This document shows, one piece after another, positions 25,727 through 34,162 of a DNA stretch of 43,773 nt. Location: positions 1 to 43,773 of the forward strand of contig JAFEDF010000229.1 in assembly GCA_018241785.1 (NCBI GenBank). The letters are read 5' to 3'. Every line of letters starts with the position of its first letter. Positions within the stretch are counted from its first letter, which is position 1. The position numbers and the translations under genes were made by a program. Source of the DNA: Pseudomonadota bacterium (lineage in GTDB: Bacteria > Pseudomonadota > Gammaproteobacteria > Burkholderiales > Casimicrobiaceae). The notes under the pieces were generated by a model that was given only the letters and a program-made list of their open reading frames with translations, was not told the origin of the DNA and did not search any database.

Positions 25727-26986
25727 TCAAGTCGGTTGCCGCGGTGCCGAACCCTCCGATGGTCGTTTTGGAGGCCCGATCTCGAGGAGGCTGCGAAGCC
25801 ATTGCGCGACCCGTTCGTGGTCGTCGGCCATCGCGGCCAGCGTGTACTCACGGCCACGCGTAACTGCATGGGCATCGGCGGCGGATGCTGCAATGATCGT
25901 CCGGATGGTTTCCACGATTGCTCGAGCCCGCGGTACGACTCGGCGAATCAGCGAGCGAGCGTCGCATGCCCGCGCCAGCGCCCGCGTATTCAGGATCTGG
26001 TCCAGATTCTCCGGAATTGCGATGATGCCGCAACCATTCGCGAGTGCCGCGTACACCGCTGGTGCCCCCCCGTTGCAAATCACGACGGCAGCCTGTGCGC
26101 ACGCTTCCCCGTACGCGACGAACGCCGCAGCGTGGACGCAATTGGACGGCAGCGGCGGCGGGGGTTCCGCCGATCCGATCGCGACGATGCAGCGGACGGG
26201 CAGTCCCGCTACGGCCTCGAGTACCGAGGCAAGGGTGGACCGGGATCCGGAGGTCCCCATCGAGACGAAAACGACCGGCGGACCCTCAGGAATCACCGGG
26301 AGCGGAGACGCGCCAGGCACTTCCCATGCGAGCGGCCCGATGAAGTGGTGCATATCATTGCCGGTCGCCCATGGCTCGTAAAATGCTTCGACATCCGCGA
26401 ATGCCGTCAGGTCGGAGGCAGTGTAGATGTCGCGCAGATCGGACCGCGGGGGCGTCACTCCGAACCGGCGGCAAGCTTGCCGGAATGGAAGCGCGTGGAG
26501 CGCAAATGCGAGCGGGTAGGCCACGCGGAACAACGGGTCGGTGAGCGACCGTGGAAGCCAGCGTAGTTGCGAAACAGTCGGAGCGTCGACGCCGGGCCAG
26601 TATCGCCTCGACCAGCACGCATTGGCAATCGCGCCGTACGGCTTGCCGGCGAGACGCGAGCTGATGTAGAGGGAGAGGCGAAAATCACCGATCACGACGT
26701 CAGGATTCCACGCGCCGATTGCATGCAGGTCGTCAGCAACGTATTGCTTCAGCGTCGCGAGGTCGTAAGCGGGCGTGCCTCGCGTGAGCGCACGAAGGAA
26801 AGTCTGCGACTCAATGGACTGGATCGTGACCCGACTTACGCTCTCATCCGGTATCCAGCGGTGTGCAGCAGGCGCGGAGGCGATGCAGACTTCGTGCCCC
26901 AGGTCGCTCAGAATCCGCGACAGCGCAATCGGCCGCGCGACGTGCGCGAGCGTTACGGCTTCTGCGAAGATGAGGATCCGGCTCAT
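25727..26986 (-). CDS. GT-B glycosyltransferase (UDP-glucuronosyl/MGT-like)
   Basis: 419 residues. It opens with a GT1-type N-terminal motif (ILIFAEAVTLAHVARPIALSRILSDLGHEV), and the C-terminal half has PPVVFVSMGTSGSR, VHAAAFVAYGEACAQAAVVICNGGAPAVYAALANG and IAIPENLDQILNTRAL, equivalent to the nucleotide-sugar binding region of macrolide or sterol glycosyltransferases. The usual His of the HGG motif is replaced by Asn (CNGG). The acceptor is probably lipid-like or a small molecule. It is divergent from the ABC permease operon (51 bp). The stop lies in an 11-bp direct repeat (CCTCAAGTCGG twice). Confidence 0.82.
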   Translation of the reverse strand: MSRILIFAEAVTLAHVARPIALSRILSDLGHEVCIASAPAAHRWIPDESVSRVTIQSIESQTFLRALTRGTPAYDLATLKQYVADDLHAIGAWNPDVVIGDFRLSLYISSRLAGKPYGAIANACWSRRYWPGVDAPTVSQLRWLPRSLTDPLFRVAYPLAFALHALPFRQACRRFGVTPPRSDLRDIYTASDLTAFADVEAFYEPWATGNDMHHFIGPLAWEVPGASPLPVIPEGPPVVFVSMGTSGSRSTLASVLEAVAGLPVRCIVAIGSAEPPPPLPSNCVHAAAFVAYGEACAQAAVVICNGGAPAVYAALANGCGIIAIPENLDQILNTRALARACDARSLIRRVVPRARAIVETIRTIIAASAADAHAVTRGREYTLAAMADDHERVAQWLRSLLEIGPPKRPSEGSAPRQPT

Positions 26987-27037
26987 GTCGCCCTGTCGGT
27001 CGCGGCTGCACCCCAGCGCCCATGCACGGCCACCGCG

Positions 27038-28258
27038 ATGCTCGGTACCGAAATAAGGCTAGCATTCCTGAACCTCGTGCGTGAACGCAAGCGCGCGCTG
27101 ATCGCGCTTGCCGCCATCGTCGTGGGCGTGGCAGGGTACGTGCTCGCGGGCGGATTCATCGATTGGATCTTCTGGGCGATTCGCGAGTCGACGATAGACA
27201 ACGGTCTCGGACACATCCAGGTCTCGGCCCGGGGGTTTCGCGCGGCCGGCCGGGCCGACCTTGGGCGCTTCACCATCCCGGTAGACTCGCCGCTGCGCAA
27301 TGCAATCGCCGGCCTCGACGGTGTGCGGGTCGTCGGCGCGCGGCTGACCGTGAGTGACCTCGCCAGTCATGGAGACGTCACCGTTCCATTCGCCGCGGAG
27401 GGCGTCGAGCCCGGAATCGATCGGCGGATCGCGACCGATCTCGTCGTCGATGGAGAGCCGCTCGATCCTGTCGCTCCTACAGGCGTCGTGCTCGGAAAGG
27501 GGCTGGCCCGCGCGCTCGGCGTCAGGCGTGGCGACAAGATCGCCTTCATCACCGCGACCGAGAGCGGAGGCATGAGCGGGGCCGAAGGCCTCGTCAGGGG
27601 TGTGTTCTCGACGGGGGTCAAGGCCTACGACGATCTGGCGGTGAGAATGCCCTTGCGGATGGCGCAGCAGCTCGCGCGTGTCAAGGGGGCCCAACTCTGG
27701 GTGGTCCGGCTCGACGATACCTCACGGACCGACGCGGTTGCGAGGGAGATGCGTGGGATTGTCGCGGGTTCGGGCATGGAGGTACGAACCTGGCACGAAC
27801 TTTCCGACTTCTATCGCAAGACCGTGACGCTGATGTCGCGCCAGATGACGGTCGTCGCGGCGCTGATCGCCGTCATTCTGGTTCTCGGCATCGCCAACGT
27901 ATTGATGATGAGCACGCTCGAGCGCACACGTGAGATCGGCACGATGCTCGCGATGGGAACGCCGCGCCGCAGCGTGCTCCGCATGCACATCGCCGAGGGC
28001 GTGTTGCTTGGCTGCGCTGGAGCCGTTCTCGGCGTGACGGCCGGAGCGCTGCTCGCCGTTGCGATCTCCTGGTTTGGCATACCGATGCCGCCTCCGCCGG
28101 GCCGCGACACCGGCTACGACGCCAGGATCCTGCTCGAATTCCCGGTCATCGTGAATGCGATCGTGCTTGCGTTCGCCAGTGCCGCCCTTGCCGGAATCTA
28201 CCCGGCGTGGAAAGCTTCGCGCATGCCGATCGTTGACGCGCTTCGCACGAGCGCCTGA
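27038..28258 (+). CDS. ABC transporter permease 1 (FtsX/MacB/LolC type)
   Basis: 406 residues from ATG at 27038; the longer open frame to the left is not supported. One N-terminal membrane helix (about 18-40), a large periplasmic domain (about 45-265), then three C-terminal helices with the FtsX signature segments MMSTLERTREIGTMLAMG and SRMPIVDALRTSA. These are mechanotransmission permeases that power movement of lipids or lipoproteins from the inner membrane to periplasmic partners. No MacA-type adaptor is nearby. It precedes permease 2 by 3 bp, and forms a three-gene operon with the ATPase. Confidence 0.9.
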   Translation: MLGTEIRLAFLNLVRERKRALIALAAIVVGVAGYVLAGGFIDWIFWAIRESTIDNGLGHIQVSARGFRAAGRADLGRFTIPVDSPLRNAIAGLDGVRVVGARLTVSDLASHGDVTVPFAAEGVEPGIDRRIATDLVVDGEPLDPVAPTGVVLGKGLARALGVRRGDKIAFITATESGGMSGAEGLVRGVFSTGVKAYDDLAVRMPLRMAQQLARVKGAQLWVVRLDDTSRTDAVAREMRGIVAGSGMEVRTWHELSDFYRKTVTLMSRQMTVVAALIAVILVLGIANVLMMSTLERTREIGTMLAMGTPRRSVLRMHIAEGVLLGCAGAVLGVTAGALLAVAISWFGIPMPPPPGRDTGYDARILLEFPVIVNAIVLAFASAALAGIYPAWKASRMPIVDALRTSA

Positions 28259-28261
28259 CGC

Positions 28262-29482
28262 GTGCCGATGCTGCTCTCCATCGCCGTGCGCAACCTCGCC
28301 CGTCAGCGCACGCGCACGTTGCTGACGCTGGCGACAATCGGCTTTGGGGTGGTCGGGCTGGTTCTGGTGCGGGGTTTCGTCGACGACGTCCTATGGCAGT
28401 TGCGCCAGGCGACGATTCACTCGCAGCTCGGGCACTTTCAGGTGTTTGCGCCTGGATACATCGAAGGTGCCAGGCGCGATCCGCTGACGCATCTGATCGC
28501 GGAGCCGGCCGACGCGATCGCCAAGCTGCGCGCGATCCCGGGGGTCGAGGCGGTCGCTCGCCGCCTGTCGTTCTCGGGGTCGCTGTCCAACGGGCATGGG
28601 CAGGTGGCCGTCGTCATCGAAGGGATTGATCCGGCGTCCGAGGCGCAAATCGGAACCGCAGTCAGGATCGTTGCAGGGGTTGCGCTCGACCGCGCTTCCG
28701 GGGCGTCGGTGATGCTTGGGGAAGGTGTTGCGCAAGAGCTTGGGTTGCATCCTGATGACACCGTCACCCTGCTCGCGGCAACGCGTGATGGGGCGCTCAA
28801 CACACTCGATGCAACGGTCGCCGGGGTGTTCCGCAGCCCTTTCAAGGACTACGACGCGATCGCCGTGAGAATCAAGCTCGACGACGCCCAAGCGCTCGTC
28901 GGGGTCGATTCGGTGAACTCACTGGCCGTCCTGCTTCGGGCCGATACCCCGGTTGCGCGAACCATTGCGGCCGCCCGGCACGTTTTGCCGCCGAATCGTT
29001 ACGACATTCGAGGATGGCGCGAGCTGGCGGACTTCTACCAGGGGACCGCAGCGCTCTACCACCGGGAGTTCCTTGTCCTCCTGCTGATCGTTTCGCTGAT
29101 GGTCGTCCTGAGCGTATCGAACAGCATCGGGATGTCCTTGCACGAGCGCCGAGGCGAGTTTGGAACCGTACGCGCGCTCGGCTATCCACCTTCGACCGTA
29201 TTTCGTGAGGTGATCGCCGAGTCGGCCCTGCTCGGTGCGTCAGCCGCGGTCCTCGGGATCGCGCTCGGAAGCGCCCTGGCCATGCTGATCTCGGCGGTCG
29301 GCATCAGCATGCCGCCACCGCCCAATTCCGAGTTCGGTTACGTCGCGGCGATACGCCTGTCGGTATCCTCGGTCGCGCTCGCCGCTTTGGTGGGCGTTGC
29401 GGCATCGATCGTCGGCGCGATCCAGCCCGCGCGGCGACTGGCCCGCATGCCGATCGTCGAAGCGCTGCGTCACGCCTCCTGA
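28262..29482 (+). CDS. ABC transporter permease 2 (FtsX/MacB/LolE type)
   Basis: 406 residues, the same length and topology as permease 1 and clearly its paralogue: NLARQRTRTLLTLATIGFGVVGLVLVRGF at the N-terminus, GHFQVFAPGY in place of GHIQVSARGF, a periplasmic domain, and C-terminal SLHERRGEFGTVRALGYP and ARMPIVEALRHAS. The GTG at 28262 and ATG at 28268 are both possible starts. The two permeases probably form a heterodimer like LolC/LolE. The ATPase start follows 10 bp after its stop. Confidence 0.9.
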   Translation: MPMLLSIAVRNLARQRTRTLLTLATIGFGVVGLVLVRGFVDDVLWQLRQATIHSQLGHFQVFAPGYIEGARRDPLTHLIAEPADAIAKLRAIPGVEAVARRLSFSGSLSNGHGQVAVVIEGIDPASEAQIGTAVRIVAGVALDRASGASVMLGEGVAQELGLHPDDTVTLLAATRDGALNTLDATVAGVFRSPFKDYDAIAVRIKLDDAQALVGVDSVNSLAVLLRADTPVARTIAAARHVLPPNRYDIRGWRELADFYQGTAALYHREFLVLLLIVSLMVVLSVSNSIGMSLHERRGEFGTVRALGYPPSTVFREVIAESALLGASAAVLGIALGSALAMLISAVGISMPPPPNSEFGYVAAIRLSVSSVALAALVGVAASIVGAIQPARRLARMPIVEALRHAS

Positions 29483-29492
29483 TCCGGTCGAG

Positions 29493-30260
29493 ATGCTGAT
29501 TTGCGCTGAGTCGGTCGGGAAGACCTACAAGCTCGGCGTACAGACCGTGACTGCGCTGCGCGCCGTCAGCCTCAACATCGACGCCGGCGCGTTCATCGCT
29601 CTGTCCGGGCCATCGGGCAGCGGGAAGTCCACGCTTCTCAACATCATTGGCCTGATCGACACGCCGACGTCGGGGCGCCTCCTGATCGACGGACACGATG
29701 TCACCAACCGCCCTCCCGAGGTGCTGGCGCACCTGCGCGCGCGTTCGATCGGATTCGTGTTCCAGACGTTCAACCTGCTGCCAGTGCTCACCGCCGAGGA
29801 GAACGTAGAATTTCCGCTGCTTCAGTTTCGCGAATTCTCCATCAGGCAGCGCCGCGATCGGGTCGCGCAGCTCCTCGATCTCGTCAAGCTCTCCGATCAC
29901 GCACGGCACCGCCCGAACCAGCTTTCGGGTGGGCAGAGGCAGCGCGTCGCGATCGCGCGTGCGCTCGCGACAGGCCCGCGAATCGTTCTCGCCGACGAGC
30001 CCACGGCGAACCTCGATCACCGGACCGGCACGCGCATCCTGCGGCTGATGCGCCGGATCAACCGCATGTATGGGACGACGTTCATCTTCTCGACACACGA
30101 CCCGAGGGTGATCGAGGTCGCCGATCGTCGCGTCGACATCGAGGACGGCGCGATCGTCCGGTTGGGGGTTCGCAACGGCAAGACCTGGACGTACGCTGCC
30201 GAGCGTACGGCTTCCACCCCGGACGACCTTCCCGACGAGCTCCCCGACGAGCTGAATTAG
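29493..30260 (+). CDS. ABC transporter ATPase (LolD/MacB-type)
   Basis: 255 residues from ATG at 29493. Walker A GPSGSGKS (39-46), Q-loop [10 protein letters not shown], signature LSGGQRQR (144-151), Walker [13 protein letters not shown], and H-loop STHD (H202). The pattern of LolD/MacB ATPases is plain. The acidic tail has a small duplication ([12 protein letters not shown]). It supplies energy to the two permeases just upstream and completes the operon. Confidence 0.93.
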   Translation: MLICAESVGKTYKLGVQTVTALRAVSLNIDAGAFIALSGPSGSGKSTLLNIIGLIDTPTSGRLLIDGHDVTNRPPEVLAHLRARSIGFVFQTFNLLPVLTAEENVEFPLLQFREFSIRQRRDRVAQLLDLVKLSDHARHRPNQLSGGQRQRVAIARALATGPRIVLADEPTANLDHRTGTRILRLMRRINRMYGTTFIFSTHDPRVIEVADRRVDIEDGAIVRLGVRNGKTWTYAAERTASTPDDLPDELPDELN

Positions 30261-30267
30261 GCGTTGC

Positions 30268-31389
30268 TCAGCCGGAAGCCGGCTGAGGCAACGCAGGGGG
30301 AGGCTCACCGACGATCAGGCGGTCGAGAGGCAGGCGCAGCGACCGGCCCCGGAGGCGGCGCGCAGGACCGATTCGGGCGAGCCAGGCGACGTTCGCGGGC
30401 TCCATGCCCGCGAACGCAGCCTCGAGTTCCGCTGCGACGGTCGCCGCTTCGCTCACGGCCTTCGGCGAGCTCGTGAAGCGTTGCCCTCTACGCGCATAGC
30501 GAGCGAATACCAGTGGCGTGTGCTGAGGCTGCATCTGCATGCCGAGCTTCGTCGCCGTGAGCCATACGCGCTGGATCGCCCTCCCGGCGGCAATTCGTTC
30601 GGCGAGCGACGTGGGCTCGCGCTCGGCGACGACGGCAGCGTGCGCGCTGCACAGCAATCCGGGCAGGAAATCGAGCTCGACGCGCGGCAGCAGCGTTCCT
30701 GTCCATCGATTCACGCGCTGAAGGCGCGGCCAGCTCTTCATCGCGTAGCGCATCATCGCGAGCAGCACCGGGCCCGCGCCGAGCGATCGATCGGGAAGCC
30801 GGTCCTCGCTCGAACGACTGCCCCACGCGATCACCGCGCGGTGCACCGAATAGGCCTCGGGAATCGTCATTCGGATACGGGCGTTCTTCATGCAGAGCGC
30901 GGCAATGCGTGCGCGTTCGGGCCACGATGCGAACCACTTGATTTGCAGCGGTCGCGCGGCCTCCTCGATCGATTGGCGTTCGGCGGGCCCCAGGACCCGG
31001 GGATACATCGGCCAACGCTGCACCGACCGCGCGACGATGAAAGGGGCGAGTGGATCCGGACGCAGCGTGGAGTCGGTCTCGAGCCGCACGCCATAGCGCA
31101 GCGGCCGCATCTCGCCGGTCGCGGCGTCGCGCCGCTGCATCGCGTCGCCGGGGAGGGTAAAGTGCGCGCGGGCGCCGTACGCGGTTGCCGCGATCGCAAT
31201 CGTTTCGAGCAGCATTCCGTGGGCGAGCTCGCTCGACCAGCCATCGAGGTCGTACACGCAGTGGCTGCGGGTGTCATAGCCGTAGACCTCGATTTCGCGC
31301 TCTGACACGATGCGAAACCGCCACGGTTGCGAGTTGTCGCCGCTCGGCGCCCAGCGGGCGAGCTCGAGCACCTTTTCGGGCAAGGACAT
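30268..31389 (-). CDS. Nitroreductase-like protein (MoeY/Rv1355c C-terminal type)
   Basis: 373 residues from ATG at 31389. The N-terminus LARWAPSGDNSQPWRFRI is the FMN-binding opening of nitroreductase-fold proteins, and a second block RAIQRVWLTATKLGMQMQPQHTP resembles the other half-fold. About twice the length of a typical nitroreductase. It lies 22 bp behind the ThiF-like gene on the same strand. Mycobacterial Rv1355c/MoeY proteins, as I recall them, fuse these two domains, so this looks like a split version. The redox substrate is unknown. Confidence 0.75.
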   Translation of the reverse strand: MSLPEKVLELARWAPSGDNSQPWRFRIVSEREIEVYGYDTRSHCVYDLDGWSSELAHGMLLETIAIAATAYGARAHFTLPGDAMQRRDAATGEMRPLRYGVRLETDSTLRPDPLAPFIVARSVQRWPMYPRVLGPAERQSIEEAARPLQIKWFASWPERARIAALCMKNARIRMTIPEAYSVHRAVIAWGSRSSEDRLPDRSLGAGPVLLAMMRYAMKSWPRLQRVNRWTGTLLPRVELDFLPGLLCSAHAAVVAEREPTSLAERIAAGRAIQRVWLTATKLGMQMQPQHTPLVFARYARRGQRFTSSPKAVSEAATVAAELEAAFAGMEPANVAWLARIGPARRLRGRSLRLPLDRLIVGEPPPALPQPASG

Positions 31390-31411
31390 CGCGCGGCGTT
31401 CCGATCGCGCG

Positions 31412-32278
31412 TCAGTTGCGGCGCATGATCTGGCGCCTGGCAATGGCGACGATCACGCGCTGGAGCGGGTTGCGCCAACCCCAGGGTCGCCACGTCCGGG
31501 CGACCCGGTTACGGTACGCATCGAAGTGGACGCCACGCGGTGCGGCGACGACTTTCCCTCGGCGCAGCAGCAGTTTGAGTGCTTCAGTCGAGGCGACTCC
31601 GGCGCAAAGCTGACACGCCATCGCGGTCGATGGTCCGCGTCCGTTCTGTAGATCGACGTAAGCCATGTCGGCGAGATAGCGCCGATGGAGCATCGCCGGC
31701 GCGAGCCCGAGCAGAAAGCGCAGTGGCCGCTCCCGTTCCGGGCAGTGAGCGAGTCCGAAATACTTGGCGAAACTCATGCCCTCAGGGAGGAAGTTGAGCA
31801 ATGCGGCACCCATGCCGAGCGGCGCGACCGTGATCGCCGGGATCCCTCGCGCCCGACAGGCGGCAAACACCATCTCGCGTGCGTCGAACGCGAAGAAGTC
31901 GAGCCCGTCGACGAAGAGGTCGACTCCTTCGAGAAACTCCTCGAGCGTCGCTGCATTGACGCCCTTGTCGAAGCTGCGAATGTCGAGATCCGGATTGACG
32001 TCTCGGGCCATTCCGACCATCACGTCGAGCTTCGGCTTGCCGATGCTGGTCATTGTGGCACCGACCTGCCGGTTGAAGTTCTCGACGTCATAGCGGTCGA
32101 ATTCGGCGAGATGAAACCGCCCGACTCCGAGACGGACGAGCGTCAGCAGATGCAGACCACCGACGCCGCCGAGGCCGGCAATGGCGACGCGCTTCTGGCG
32201 CAGCGCGCGCTGTTCATCCGGTGTAACCCACCCCAGATTGCGCGCGAACGCACGATCGTAGTCGAACGGTTCCGTCAT
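31412..32278 (-). CDS. ThiF/MoeB/E1-like adenylyltransferase
   Basis: 288 residues. ATP-binding Rossmann motif VAIAGLGGVGGLHLLTLVRLGVG, the conserved FDRYDVENFNRQVGA segment with the acidic and Arg residues that hold ATP, then KPKLDVMVGMARDVNPDLDI. One CxxC (ACQLCAG) sits near the C-terminus, but the second CxxC needed for the usual zinc site is not evident. Such enzymes adenylate the C-terminus of a small protein or a small acid; no ThiS/MoaD/ubiquitin-like partner was seen nearby. The pairing with the nitroreductase-like gene suggests a combined activate-and-reduce step. Confidence 0.85.
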   Translation of the reverse strand: MTEPFDYDRAFARNLGWVTPDEQRALRQKRVAIAGLGGVGGLHLLTLVRLGVGRFHLAEFDRYDVENFNRQVGATMTSIGKPKLDVMVGMARDVNPDLDIRSFDKGVNAATLEEFLEGVDLFVDGLDFFAFDAREMVFAACRARGIPAITVAPLGMGAALLNFLPEGMSFAKYFGLAHCPERERPLRFLLGLAPAMLHRRYLADMAYVDLQNGRGPSTAMACQLCAGVASTEALKLLLRRGKVVAAPRGVHFDAYRNRVARTWRPWGWRNPLQRVIVAIARRQIMRRN

Positions 32279-32345
32279 GGGAAGCCGTGGAATTGCGTTT
32301 CGCGCGTGCGTGTACGGCTACCCGCGTGCGCTCGAGGCCACAGGG

Positions 32346-33839
32346 TCAAAACGAGTAGCGAACCTCGCTGTAGACGCGATCGCGATCGTTGTACTGCCCG
32401 AACAACCCCAGCGGCGGGCCGTCGAACACGTCGACGCCGAGGCGCCACTGCCAGTCGCGCCTGAAGCGCCAGGTGACGCGCGGGCGCAGCATCCAGTCGT
32501 TGCGAATGAGGCTCGTCACCCACAGCATTTCGGCCTCGAAGTTGTCGCCGAACTTATGGTTCAGGAGCAATGTAGTACCCGGCTCGTTCTGCTTCTGGAC
32601 GATGTTCGGGTCGTGGTCGAAGTAGGTGCGATTGAAGATCTGGATGTTCAATCGCGTATCCGCCGGTAGCGTGAAGTCGAGCCCGCCGATCACGTCGAGC
32701 GTGTTCTGGCGGACGACACCGTCAGCGTTCGTTGGATCGAGCGTATTGAAGCTCCGTCCATGCGTGTACACCGCCTCGGCCTTCAGGACACTGAACCCGA
32801 GGTCCTTGGAGAGCGTGCCGCCGACCTGGTCGATGCGGTCGTGCTGCGCCTGATACACCCAGGCGGGATCGGGCCCGGTGACGACCGTCCGATAGAAGGT
32901 CGGCTGGGCGTCCATGCTGTGGTAATAGAACCCCGACATGTCCCAGCCGTCCTTCAGGTAGGAGAGCCGCAGGCCGGCGTTGGTGTGAGCGAGCGAGCGA
33001 TCGGGAAATTGCTCGTTGTCGTAGCGCGTCGCGAACCCCGGCGGCGGAGGCGGCGGGGCGGGGAAGAACTCGGCGCCCGGCTTGCCGATGTCGTCGTAGC
33101 TCGCGACGGGGATCCAGATCGCTTCGAGGTGGAAGTCGCCCTTGAAGTACTCGGCGCGCGCCGCCCACTGAGGGATGCGCATCTGGTCGAAGTCGGGGAG
33201 AATGAATTCGCGCAGGTCCTTCGCGGACACGACGTCGGCGAAGAAGAGGCCGACCATCTCGCCCCAGACGATCTGCTGGCGGCCGAGGCGGTAATCCCAG
33301 TCGCCGGCGCCGACGTCGAGGTAGTTCTCGCGCACGAGGAAGTTCGCGCGCTGGTCGCGCTTCACGTCGGGTGGGTAGAAGTCTGTGGCGTCGTAGACGA
33401 AGTCGTAGTCGAAGCGAGCGCCGAGGTGGTACTTGACGTTGGCCGAGATCGCGCCCTCGGCGTCGAGCTCCGAGCTCACCAGCATCTTCGACCAGTGCGA
33501 CGGCGACGCGTAGGTGCGCGCGAGCTCGCCGCGCACGTAGCCGCGCCACGGCGACTTCGGCGCGAGGCCGAGCCCCGTTCCGAACAGTGCATCCTTGGAC
33601 GCGGATGTGGAATCGCCCGGCGGCGCGTCCTTCGCGGCGGGCGCAGCATCGCCAAAGAGCGCGTCCTTCGACGCGGGCGCGTCGGCCGCCGCGACCCACA
33701 GGTCGGGAAGACTCGACGGTGCGGCGGGCCCGGCGCCGAGCGCGGCCGAAGCGCCCCCGGCGAGCATGGCCGCGCCGAGCACGGCGGCGAGCAGGTTTTG
33801 CCGGGCCGCGCCGCCGCCATGTCGAAAATTCTTCATCAT
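32346..33839 (-). CDS. DUF1302-like outer-membrane beta-barrel protein
   Basis: 497 residues from ATG at 33839 (a second ATG follows at once), with GGGACC upstream. A signal peptide ends near AALGAGPAAP. A low-complexity N-terminal stretch repeats a SKDALFG unit, then a barrel-like region with LGRQQIVWGEMVGLFFADVVSAKDLREFILPDFDQMRIPQW, the hallmark of DUF1302, and a final strand RVYSEVRYSF ending in Phe, as needed for BAM insertion. DUF1302 proteins occur with LolA-like proteins and RND or ABC transporters. It ends 67 bp before the ThiF-like start and diverges from the polysaccharide export gene. Confidence 0.82.
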   Translation of the reverse strand: MMKNFRHGGGAARQNLLAAVLGAAMLAGGASAALGAGPAAPSSLPDLWVAAADAPASKDALFGDAAPAAKDAPPGDSTSASKDALFGTGLGLAPKSPWRGYVRGELARTYASPSHWSKMLVSSELDAEGAISANVKYHLGARFDYDFVYDATDFYPPDVKRDQRANFLVRENYLDVGAGDWDYRLGRQQIVWGEMVGLFFADVVSAKDLREFILPDFDQMRIPQWAARAEYFKGDFHLEAIWIPVASYDDIGKPGAEFFPAPPPPPPGFATRYDNEQFPDRSLAHTNAGLRLSYLKDGWDMSGFYYHSMDAQPTFYRTVVTGPDPAWVYQAQHDRIDQVGGTLSKDLGFSVLKAEAVYTHGRSFNTLDPTNADGVVRQNTLDVIGGLDFTLPADTRLNIQIFNRTYFDHDPNIVQKQNEPGTTLLLNHKFGDNFEAEMLWVTSLIRNDWMLRPRVTWRFRRDWQWRLGVDVFDGPPLGLFGQYNDRDRVYSEVRYSF

Positions 33840-34162
33840 GGGTCCCGATTCTGCGGTGGGCAGCGGCCGAAGGCCAGCCAAAATGAGCCGATTGCAGGCT
33901 GGAACGCCGTGGAGTGTCGTATTCGCCCCGTCTTTGACCTCAGTCGTTGCAGGCGGCCGACCGATGCCGGGGTTCGGGATCGTCGCCGTTCCACGGCAGG
34001 CGCGCGGCTGCCGCGACGCTCGTCGGCTGGCGCGGGTCGTTTCAGGCGGCGTTCGCTAGAATCGGATGGCATGGTGCGTGCTTCCGATACCTGCTCGGTA
34101 CGATGCTTCGCGCCTGATATGATCCTTCACTCCACTTTCCGCATTCCGCCCTCGGAGGACGT
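33840..34162. other. Divergent intergenic region ahead of the exopolysaccharide operon
   Basis: 323 bp between the DUF1302-like gene and the export lipoprotein gene. Short open frames here have no family resemblance. It holds the candidate sigma-54 site (34067-34082) and a possible sigma-70 -10, TATGAT at 34117-34122, without a good -35. No promoter for the leftward barrel gene was recognised. Confidence 0.6.
34067..34082 (+). promoter_or_regulatory. Candidate sigma-54 promoter for the exopolysaccharide operon
   Basis: TGGCATGGTGCGTGCT, with GG and GC 10 bases apart. The -24 half is identical to that of the PEP-CTERM gene promoter (TGGCATG); the -12 half is GTGCT instead of TTGCT. A start near 34094 would give a leader of about 70 nt. 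One mismatch at -12 lowers confidence. Confidence 0.5.

Noticed and set aside
33884..33900. Possible leftward sigma-54 promoter for the DUF1302-like gene
   Set aside because: TGGC is present but the -12 part (CGGCC) is too poor.
33840..34059. Short open frames in the gap before the exopolysaccharide operon
   Set aside because: No ribosome binding site or family resemblance.
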